From Armigeres subalbatus (Eukaryota > Arthropoda > Insecta > Diptera > Culicidae): DNA of 64,000 bases. The translations under genes were made by a program, and so were the position numbers. The stretch covers positions 236,656,371 through 236,720,370 of the forward strand of contig NC_085140.1 in assembly GCF_024139115.2 (NCBI RefSeq). The letters run 5' to 3'. Shown in pieces: positions 55,495 through 64,000 of this stretch. The notes under the pieces were generated by a model. It was given only the letters and a program-made list of their open reading frames with translations. It did no database searches and had not been told where the DNA came from. Every line of letters starts with the position of its first letter. Positions within the stretch are counted from its first letter, which is position 1.

Positions 55495-57800
55495 AGAAGT
55501 TCCTCCAGGAATTCCTCCGGAAGTTCCTCCAGGAATTAATCCGGAAATTCCTCCGGAAGTTCCTCCAGGAATTCTTCCGGAAGTTCCTCCAGGAATTCCT
55601 CCGGAAGTTCCTCCAGGAATTCCTCCGGAAGTTCCTCCAGGAATTCCTCCGGAAGTTCCTCCAGGAATTCCTCCGGAAGTTCCTCCAGGAATTCCTCCGG
55701 AAGTTCCTCCAGGAATTCCTCCGGAAGTTCCTCCGGAAGTTCCTCCAGGAATTCCTCCGGAAGTTCCTCCAGGAATTCCTCCGGAAGTTCCTCCAGGAAT
55801 TCCTCCGGAAGTTCCTCCAGGAATTCCTCCGGAAGTTCCTCCAGGAATTCCTCCGAAGTTCCTCCAGGAATTCCTCCGGAAGTTCCTCCAGGAATTCCTC
55901 CGGAAGTTCCTCCAGGAATTCCTCCGGAAGTTCCTCCAGGAATTCCTCCGGAAGTTCCTCCAGGAATTCCTCCGGAAGTTCCTCCAGGAATTCCTCCGGA
56001 AGTTCCTCCAGGAATTCCTCCGGAAGTTCCTCCAGGAATTCCTCCGGAAGTTCCTCCAGGAATTCCTCCGAAGTTCCTCCAGGAATTCCTCCGAAGTTCC
56101 TCCAGGAATTCCTCCGAAGTTCCTCCAGGAATTCCTCCGAAGTTCCTCCAGGAATTCCTCCGGAAGTTCCTCCAGGAATTCCTCCGAAGTTCCTTCAGGA
56201 ATTCCTCCGGAAGTTCCTCCAGGAATTCCTCCAGAAGTTCCTCCAGGAATTCCTCCGAAGTTCCTCCAGGAATTCCTCCGAAGTTCCTCCAGGAATTCCT
56301 CCGGAAGTTCCTCCAGGAATTCCTCCGAAGTTCCTCCAGGAGTTCCTCCGGAAGTTCCTCCAGGAATTCCTCCGGAAGTTCCTCCAGGAATTCCTCCGAA
56401 AGTTCCTCCAGAGATTCCTCCGGAAGTTCCTCCAGGAATTCCTCCGGAAGTTCCTCCAGGAATTCCTCCGGAAGTTCCTCCAGGAATTCCTCTGTAAGTT
56501 CCTCCAGGAATTCCTCCGAAGTTCCTCCAGGAATTCCATCGGAAGATCCTCCAGGAATTCCTCTAGAATTTCCTCCAGGAATTCCTCCAGAAGTTCCTCC
56601 AGGAATTCCTCCGAAGTTCCTCCAGGAATTCCTCCGGAAGTTCCTCCAGGAATTCCTCCGGAAGTTCCTCCAGGAATTCCTCCGGAAGTTCCTCCAGGAA
56701 TTCCTCCGGAAGTTCCTCCAGGAATTCCTCCGAAGTTCCTCCAGGAATTCCTCCGGAAGTTCCTCCAGGAATTCCTCCGGAAGTTCCTCCAGGAATTCCT
56801 CCGAAGTTCCTCCAGGAATTCCTCCGAAGTTCCTCCAGGAATTCCTCCGGAAGTTCCCCCAGGAATTCCTCCGGAAGTTCCTCCAGGAATTCCTCCGGAA
56901 GTTCCTCCAAGAATTCCTCCGAAAGTTCCTCCAGGAATTCCTCCGAAAGTTCCTCCAGGAATTCCTCCGGAAGTTCCTCCAGGAATTCCTCCGGAAGTTC
57001 CTCCAGGAATTCCCCAGAAGTTCCTCAAGGAATTCCTCCTAAAGTTCCTCCAGGAATTCCTCCGAAGTTCCTCCAGGAATTCCTCCGAAGTTCCTCCAGG
57101 AATTCCTCCGGAAGTTCCTCCAGGAATTCCTCCGGAAGTTCCTCCAGGTATTCCTCCGGAAGTTCCTCCAGGAATTCCTCCGGAAGTTCCTCCAGGAATT
57201 CCTCCGGAAGTTCCTCCAGGAATTCCTCCGGAAGTTCCTCCAGGAATTCCTCCGGAAGTTCCTCCAGGAATTCCTCCGGAAGTTCCTCCAGGAATTCCTC
57301 CGAAGTTCCTCCAGGAATTCCTCCGAAGTTCCTCCAGGAATTCCTCCGGAAGTTCCTCCAGGAATTCCTCCGAAGTTCCTCCAGGAATTCCTCCGAAGTT
57401 CCTCCAGGAATTCCTCCGAAGTTCCTCCAGGAATTCCTCCGAAGTTCCTCCAGGAATTCCTCCGAAGTTCCTCCAGGAATTCCTCCGGAAGTTCCTCCAG
57501 GAATTCCTCCGGAAGTTCCTCCAGGAATTCCTCCGGAAGTTCCTCCAGGAATTCCTCCGGAAGTTCCTCCAAGAATTCCTCCGGAAGTTCCTCCAGGAAT
57601 TCCTCTGAAAGTTCCTCCAGGAATTCCTCCGGAAGTTCCTCCAGGAATTCCTCTGAAAGTTCCTCCAGGAATTCCTCCGGAAGTTCCTCCAGGAATTCCT
57701 CCAGGAATTCTTCCGGAAGTTCCTCCAGGAATTCCTCCGGAAGTTCCTCCAGGAATTCCTCCTGAAGTTCCTCTAGGAATTCCTCCGGAAGTTCCTCCTG
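55495..57800. repeat. Minisatellite, about 96 units of about 24 bp
   Basis: The unit is a GGAAGTTCCTCCAG half followed by a GAATTCCTCC half. Many units are 23 bp (one G missing), which changes frame. It reads open in several frames on both strands (plus: KFLQEFLR, SSSRNSSG and EVPPGIPP octads). The 727-, 391-, 313- and 277-codon frames here are a by-product of the repeat and not genes. It is the loop region of the foldback. Confidence 0.95.
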
Positions 57801-57817
57801 GAAGTATCCGGAGGGTG

Positions 57818-58215
57818 GCCAATTCGATCGAAAATCGCCGAAATGTACTCCAGCGTACTTGTTTTGCAAAATCATGAAGTTTGACATGTCGCAAGATGGA
57901 TTCCAGGATTGAACGAAAATAGGCCACTTCCCCAAGGCAACCAGGCCCTGAAAGTACCCATTGGCCACCCCATTGGCCACCCCAATTCGATCGAAAATTG
58001 CCGAAATGTACTCCAGTGTACTTGTTTTGCAAAATCATAGACTTTGACATGGCGCAAGATGGGTTCCAAGATTGAACGAAAACTGGCCACTTCCCTAAGG
58101 GAACAAGGCCCTGGAAGTACCCGGAGGGTGGCCAATTCGATTGAAAGTTGCCGAAATGGACTCCAGTGTGCTTGTTTTGCAAAATCATGAAGTTTGACAT
58201 GTCGCAAGATGGGTT
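57818..58215. repeat. Three tandem copies of a roughly 150-bp block
   Basis: GGCCAATTCGATCGAAAATC, TGTACTCCAGTGTACTTGTT and GCAAGATGGGTTCC recur in the same order at 57818, 57979 and 58128. The left arm of the foldback has a single inverted counterpart (55340-55412). Confidence 0.8.
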
Positions 58216-59246
58216 CCTAGATTAAACGGATATTGGCCACATCCTTGCACGAAAATTGACCTCGGTTCCTAAAACTATAGAAATTTTGTAATCGATTCCA
58301 GAATATTGCTTGAAAATCCGTTGGAAACATTCCTGACTCCTCAGGGAACCTATTACGGAATTGGCAATCCGGGGTGAACTTGTTTGATGAACCCAAATAG
58401 AAAAGAAATAAACGCTTGAGACAATTTCAAGAAGTTTGACACCCATATTGTTGGGGTTCCAATGAGAAATGTTTTTGGTCAACTCCCGCTCCCGGGGAAC
58501 CTGTTCCAGAATGACCACTCCGGGGTCAACTCGTCTGGTCAGCCTAGGATCATGAAGGACATACGCAAGAATTAATTTCATGAAGTTTGATACCCATATT
58601 GTTGATGTTCCATTGAACAATGTTCATGGCCACCTATGACCCCTCGAGGAACCTGTTATGGAATGGCCAATCGAAAGTCTGCACTTCTGATGGACTCAAA
58701 TCGATAAAAATCAGTCTAGTGATGAAATTTCAAGAAGCTTGATACCCATATAGCTAATTAGCTACTGAAATCCACGATCAGTATCATTTATGCAGGACAT
58801 GTTCCTGGAAATCCGGATTTTCCAGGAATCGAATTGACCGGATCGGTTCATCCTGGTAACATCTTTATAGAAGAGAAAATTCTGAATCGAATAAGCCCAA
58901 AATTGTTGAAATCGGTTGTAAATTTCCAGAGATATAAGCATTTTAGTTTCGTGGGTACCCGGGTACCCTGCCGGCCTGTTAAGGGTGTTTTTTTTGCCGG
59001 ACACACAACGGTTAAATAAGCTGATTTTAGTGGGTAGAAGTGTACATGTACCACTTTTCCTGGCAACGAAATTGCCATTGCTATATATACCAGAAATTGA
59101 AAAGTGCATATCTCCAGATTTAGTTGTCAAAAATCACTTTTTCGTTATTCCCTTACCAGATCTTTGCTAGCAGAAGCCGTTGGTGTAAAAAACACAAAAT
59201 CGACAAAAATGGTTTATGTACCACTTTCGCTGGTACCGGTTCATAT

Positions 59247-59690
59247 GTGGGACGAAGTCGACGGAACGATTGGTTCGACGAAGAGTGCAGACAGATTCTG
59301 GAGGTGAAGGACGCAGCGCGGGCTTTATAGACAGAATCGGAGACAGCAGACCCGCCTTTTTCGGGAGAAGAAACGCCGTCTGGAAGAAGCGGAGTGCGAG
59401 GTGATGGAACAGTTGTGCCGTTCTCAAGAAACACGCAAGTTCTATCAGAAGCTCAACGCATCCCGCAAAGGCTTCGTGCCACGAGCCGAGATGTACAGAT
59501 GTAAGGATGGAAGCATATTGACGGACAAATGTGTGGTGATCGAGAAATGGAAGCAGCACTACGATTAACGTTCAAATGGTGCTGAGAGTACAGGCAGTGA
59601 AAGTCAAGGCAGCGGAGGAGATGAGTCCGCCAGTTCATCAGACGATGGAAGCCAACTAGCCCCCACCTTGAGGGAAGAAAGGTGACAAGC
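59247..59690 (+). pseudogene. LINE ORF2 fragment, downstream part
   Basis: Continues RRNDWFDEECRQILEVKDAA, then after a stop (TAG near 59327) LFREKKRRLEEAECEVMEQL, RKFYQKLNASRKGF and a KWKQHYD end, the segment just before the RT domain of RTE-like LINEs. It is truncated before the RT fingers and followed by a different repeat at 59695. Confidence 0.65.
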
Positions 59691-59694
59691 TGGG

Positions 59695-59790
59695 GCCTCA
59701 TTGCGCATCTCCTTTCGATAGCTCTTTCGTATGACAGTTTGATTGGTTCGCTCGTTTCGAGTCGAGATGGGCAATGCCACCCCTGGAGTG
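59695..59790. repeat. 96-bp imperfect hairpin repeat, copy 2
   Basis: GGGGCCTCATTGCGCATCTC and GAGATGGGCAATGCCACC form the ends. It aligns throughout with 50499-50594. 59790-60216 shows no gene. Confidence 0.65.
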
Positions 59791-60216
59791 TGAGAACTTT
59801 CGAGCGATGTCCAACATGTATTGTGGCGTCAAATTGTTGATTCTGTGTTATCTGTTTGGATGTATGCTCAATAAATGAATAAGTCTTTGAATTGACGAAA
59901 CACATTCAGAAAATAGAGAAGATACCGACGAAGGGCTGTCATCAGTAAACGAAGAGAGAGCCATGGAGGCCAAGTTGATAGAAAATATTAGAAAGTAAAA
60001 ATCATTCTAGCCAGCGCTTCATCCAACAATGTCCTAGATCATTGTCTAGCTCATTGCCAGATCGTAACTTGGATGTCTCGGGCACATTTTTTTTGAAAAC
60101 TGGGCCTCGGCCCAGTTGGAATGAGAGAATACGACAATTATCACTTCAGTTGAGCAATCTCGTATTACTTAGTAAAATCTTATGTGGACTGTTAAATGTT
60201 CCACGATAGGCGGAGA

Positions 60217-60480
60217 GATACCTGACTTCTTCTACGTCTTGTATGGCTCTAAGTTCCAACTGGAGCTTAGCCTGCTTAGTCAACTCAGTATTCTATGAGC
60301 ATATCCTCAGTTACCAATTAAAAGCTTTTCTATGTAGCAAGTACCATGGATACACTATGGCCAGGGAGTCGAGAATGTTTCCCACCTGATATCATCCTAG
60401 ACCAGACCGATAATCGAACTCGCCATCTCCGCATTGGCAACCCTACGCCTTTGCTCGCAAGGCTGTCTGCAGACCCCATG
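60217..60480 (-). mobile_element. tRNA-derived SINE, diverged
   Basis: On the minus strand a tRNA-like head includes GCGAGCAAAGGCGTAGGGTTG and GCGAGTTCGATTATCGG (box-B-like). A body follows with CTCGACTCCCTGGCCATAG and the AACTGAGGATATGCTCATAGA element seen in Aedes SINEs, ending near ACGTAGAAGAAG. It is more diverged than the Feilai copies. Confidence 0.6.
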
Positions 60481-63303
60481 ATGCGTGACTATGACGCAGA
60501 AAGTCGGGTCTAGGACTGTTCTTCTTTCAAATAACTGTGACAATACCCAATGTAAACTACGTTGTGAGCTGGCTACGTCGGACATAGGGACATTATATAA
60601 AGGAGCAGTGAGAGATCTCGAGAGATGCTTATGAAGAGACATACTCCAAGAAATTCTTCGCTTTCAATATCATACCTTGTCATGTCAATATACTATTCGT
60701 CGAGTCAAACAAAATTGACAATCATTAGCCTTACATATGCGGACCAAGCAGATGAATCGCTTGCAGAGAGCTCTCGCTCTTCGCAACTGCGGCAGTCCAC
60801 GGTTCGAATCTCATAATTTTCGTGGGATTCCTTTTCGCAAACATTACTCAGTCTGCCTAGCTTACGTATGCTATTCATGTCTAACCTTAGACTTTTCAAA
60901 CATTAAATTTGTCATTGTAATGTTCTAAAATGACGTAATTATATACAGTGTTAACTTTCCTTACTGAAACATGAAACAACAAAAAAGAAATAATTTCTGC
61001 CATCCTCCTGTCTGCATGAACATCGATCCACAGTTTGAATAAATAAAACAAACTAAATGCTTTTCGTTTCTTAAGGTGGTCTCATATTTTCTCCAATTTG
61101 TTTTTGGTTTGCTATCTTATTGTTGTTTTTTTCTGTTTTTGCTTGTGTAACGTTATAAAAGGATTTGGGAAAACGAAAATAATTGTGATACATTAAAACA
61201 TAAATGGTGATAATATTCAAGCGAATTGGGATCTTTTCCTTTAGATGCTGTGTATAAAAAGATGTTGTTTAATACGAATGTATAAATAAGACAAATTATT
61301 TATTAAGACATTTTTTTTCGCACCATTGGCCGGGTCCGGAGGTGTTGGGTCGGACACACGACCGCACACTTTTAAGAATAAAACATATACACACTGTTAG
61401 GTGGTGGAGTTCTCTAAAATGTATACCATTTCGTCCTTAAAAATGAACTTGGATAATAAATAATTCATGCTATTTTCCGTGGTTCTAAGTTATTATTAAT
61501 TATTCTGACGAGTTTTTATCATACAATTAAGCAAAGTTTCTCTTTACAATAAGTTATGGGGATAAGTCTGGTTTTTCAGGTGAAGGAAAAACAGTGATTA
61601 TTTAAACAAAAAGTAAAATTCAAAATCTTAATATGAGTTCTCTGTAAAGTTTAAAAGATTTCAGCTGTTGTTGTTTCCATTTGAAGATGTTATTGTTTGT
61701 TATTTTTGTTGTTGTTCTTAATAGGGATCACTACGACACACGCAATTAAAGGATAACTAATGGGACAAACTACCTCGCAACTATATTTGTTTATTTATAG
61801 TTAAAGTGTGATGTTATTTAGTCAAACTAGTTTTCGTCTTGTCTCTAGTGAGTTGTCATTTCTAGATAAGAAAGAGTAGCAAAGTTGACATTACCGAAGA
61901 TGTTGTCTACACATTGGTTGTAGCTTTCATTTGTCAGGAAATAATCACTGCTTTTGCTGCAAGTTCTAGTTCAGTTTCCAGTTTCATAAAATTACAATAG
62001 TACGATAAAGTAAGTGATAACAGTTGTTTCTTCTTAGTTTTCGAAGATAGATTCCTACGCTGAGTAACATTAAAAATACATAACCTAGCTATTTTTTAAA
62101 CATTTTCTGTCTTTTCATTCACTTAGCAGTTAATTACTAGTAGTTAAATAATTATAAACTAACAAACCTTCTTAAATTTGTTATTTGCTTGATGTTATTT
62201 CCTTGATCTTGATGGTATTATTACAAACGAACATTATGACATAACCTCAATTTCGCACGATGTTGGTGTGCATGCTGTTGATGTTATAACAGATTTTCAA
62301 ACTTTCAAAGAAGGAGGCGAGAAATATTTCTTAAACATTAAAGCTAATATTTTAAACACCGTAACATATATGAACAATAATAATTAGAGTAGAAAAAAGT
62401 AGTTTCAGTAAACATCATTAACATTATATATTGTTGTGTCCATTAAACGCTAATAGTTAGTATAGTTCCATAAAAAAATCATTCTCAAATTGAACGTTTC
62501 ACGATTTATAGTTAAACGGTTGATATTGATTCTCACTTGGTTTTTATGTACAAATTCAAACAAAAATATCGAATTTATTTTCGTAAAGAACTGGCTAAAA
62601 CGATTTGCGCTAGCAAATCTGCTGTTCCAGCTGTTCCAAAACAAAAATTAAAAACGAAAAAACTGAACGAAAAAATTAAAGCTGTTGGAAAAAGCCGACC
62701 AACGCGCGCCCACTTGGATGTTCGCGATCGCGTACGCGCGCCAATCAAACAACGCCCACCACAGTGGGCGTTGGAGTTCCAGATTAGTGCTACATGGCAA
62801 CCGGTGATCCAGGTTGGCTGTTTTCATTGGAACGTGGCTTTCATTCGGACCGGCCCCAAGCTGGTGGGTGGGGCGGTGCGATTTGTCGGTCACCGGTTCA
62901 ACTACCGCCTGCGGAAAGAGGCTTTTGTGATTCGGGCTGTTATCTGAATCGGTTTGGGATTGCTAGAATTCGGTAGTTTGATGTTTTTGTTTTATTAAAT
63001 GTTCACACTATTAACATTGGTTTTCTGCTTTGATGTTGTTTATTCAAATCAGATTGGGATGTTTTAGTATTCGACTCAGGATGTTGTTTGATCGAGAAGT
63101 TGATTTAGATCTTTTCCTCTTTCTCACTTCTAGCATCACAATTGCTGTTGTTGTTGATGATGTTCTTCTACGGCCTTCGCCCAACGAATAAGCATTGATG
63201 GAATTTGGTTTTCCGTCAAGCAGAAGCGCACAGTTCGGGTGTGTTGGTACTTTGTGGTTCTTTGGGATGAAATGGTGAATCTTCGAATGTTGGTTTGAAT
63301 GGC
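60481..63303. other. Intergenic / 3' flank of the calcium-binding protein gene
   Basis: Mostly AT-rich single-copy-looking DNA without recognisable genes or transposons. A 136-codon plus frame at 62537-62947 has a basic, irregular composition and no family match. A minus-strand AATAAA at 62991-62996 would give the calcium-binding protein gene a 3' UTR of about 310 nt. Confidence 0.45.
62991..62996 (-). terminator. Candidate poly(A) signal of the calcium-binding protein gene
   Basis: Minus-strand AATAAA about 310 nt after the stop. Another lies near 63032. Either could be used. Confidence 0.35.
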
Positions 63304-63426
63304 TTATTCTGGGATTGGGCCGTACAGGAAGACGGCTGGACACTTATCGCTTGGGTTGCCCATGAACTGAGCGTACAGTTCCTGGTATCTCTGCAGGGTG
63401 ATTCCGCCGCGCTTGTTGTCTTCGTC
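63304..63426 (-). CDS. Sarcoplasmic calcium-binding protein, last coding exon (partial gene)
   Basis: The exon follows an acceptor (TTCCAG|GACGAAGAC) and encodes the final 40 residues in phase 0. The segment GGITLQRYQELYAQF, followed by a short variable part and YLYGPI-type ending (FLYGPIPE), matches the C-terminus of invertebrate sarcoplasmic calcium-binding proteins, where RYQ-LYAQF and LFGPL are conserved. These EF-hand proteins buffer calcium in muscle and neuron cytosol. The EF-hands themselves lie upstream on the minus strand beyond the window or in 63427-64000, where I find none. Confidence 0.75.
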   Translation of the reverse strand, partial: DEDNKRGGITLQRYQELYAQFMGNPSDKCPAVFLYGPIPE

Positions 63427-64000
63427 CTGGAATTGTGAAAAAAGGGAACGTTAGTTGCAGATCTACAAATTGATTGAATAAAACTTGTAACTAAAACGGT
63501 AAAAATGCGTAAATTTAAATTTAAAACCTTTTCTTTCCCATGGTAGCTGTAGAGAAAACATTCCAATGATAAAAAAATTGTAAAAATCCGTTGATATTTA
63601 AAAAAGTTGTGGCAAACGAAAGCTAAAAACAAATTTTTGGACGCATATTCATCAACTTTAGTCGAGCGGCTATTTCGCTGACTATTTCTTGTTTTCTGTA
63701 GCATCTCATTTTAATTTTTGTGAATTGCTGACCAAATCAGAAATTTTCTTGCAAACTTATCATTAAAATGAGTTTATATTTGTTGAGAACATCTCATCGA
63801 GTCACGATGATTACAAAATAGGCATTTTTTAATCTGACTTCATTGAGTTTTTAACATCGGTGTCTTTTTCGTCTTTCATATATCACATTTTTTTCAAATC
63901 TTAACCGATCGTAACCAACACTGAAAGAGATGAGCATTTTACTGCGAAAATCATCAAAAATGGGTCACAAGAAGCGTTATAAGAAAATGCACTGTTTATT
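63427..64000 (-). other. Intron of the calcium-binding protein gene
   Basis: Sequence upstream of the terminal exon on the minus strand. It is AT-rich, and no further exon or repeat is recognised before the window ends. Confidence 0.45.

Larger units (their letters stand above)
53472..59246. mobile_element. 5.8-kb foldback element with minisatellite core
   Basis: The outer ends ATATGAACCGGTGCCAGCGA and ACCGGTTCATAT (with TCGCTGGTACC) are inverted repeats. Collinear inverted blocks run inward: GTGGTACATGTACA, GGGTACCCGGGTACCC with ACGAAACTAAAATGCTTATA, CGGAAATCCGGATTT, ATTGTTGATGTT/AACATCAACAAT, and TTGCAAAACAAGTAC with ATCGAATTGGCCACC. The left arm is about 2.0 kb and the right about 1.45 kb, around a tandem array. 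GTCGG and GTGGG flank it, a possible short duplication. It encodes no transposase. The architecture resembles Drosophila FB elements by form only. Confidence 0.8.

Noticed and set aside
55495..57800. CRISPR-like array of regular repeats
   Set aside because: There are no unique spacers, the units are adjacent, and the genome is animal.
55425..58200. Very long open frames (727, 391, 313 and 277 codons) on both strands
   Set aside because: They are produced by the 24-bp minisatellite, which lacks stops in most frames; there is no complexity, domain or codon pattern of a gene.
62537..62947. 136-codon plus-strand frame
   Set aside because: Basic, irregular composition, no family resemblance, no splice or promoter support; probably chance.

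Overview
This window is nuclear DNA from a culicine mosquito, most likely an Aedes species. The evidence is insect-type split genes, a 20-kb intron filled with nested transposons, and two copies of a tRNA-derived SINE that I recognise as the Aedes family Feilai. Nothing looks bacterial, and there are no operons, ribosome binding sites or CRISPR arrays.

Four host genes can be supported. (1) 1332-5138, minus: a four-exon GTSF1/Asterix homologue (176 aa) with two CHHC zinc fingers, a nuclear Piwi co-factor family. (2) 19658-21010, minus: the mitochondrial ATP synthase gamma subunit, three coding exons, 297 aa. (3) 27778-51321, plus: a six-exon Tejas/TDRD5-like protein (647 aa) with an N-terminal LOTUS domain and an extended Tudor domain; exons 4 and 5 are 20.4 kb apart. 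(4) 63304-63426, minus: the last coding exon of a sarcoplasmic calcium-binding protein. Two of the four genes belong to the piRNA pathway, which silences transposons, and both have introns colonised by transposons.

The rest is layered mobile DNA. 6961-13823 is an LTR element with one intact 914-codon frame that joins gag, protease and integrase, lacks reverse transcriptase/RNase H and has lost all three integrase catalytic residues, yet its LTRs are identical where they overlap. 14060-15128 is a long inverted-repeat element with a Feilai SINE in one arm. 16.2-17.7 kb holds tRNA-like repeats, and 18.4-19.06 kb an AT-rich degenerate array. 22309-25861 is an RTE-type LINE with a 13-bp target duplication. 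26.4-27.2 kb is a cluster of nested palindromes including a 198-bp MITE.

The large Tejas intron contains paired palindromic MITEs, a Ty1/copia element (31934-40287) with 5-bp target duplication and a second 198-bp MITE inside pol, an inverted pair of tRNA-Ala-like cloverleaves (41532-41999), a Jockey/CR1-like LINE split by a 3.7-kb insertion, a LINE 5' fragment and a second Feilai. Downstream, 53472-59246 is a 5.8-kb foldback element whose two long arms surround a 2.3-kb minisatellite of about 24-bp units; it sits inside a LINE fragment.

The most unusual objects are the RT-less, integrase-dead but open LTR element, the giant foldback with its minisatellite core, the inverted tRNA-Ala-like modules and a 16-bp motif repeated four times at 44.9-46.9 kb. 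All alignments were done by eye; family names for repeats rest on recognition and should be confirmed by library search.
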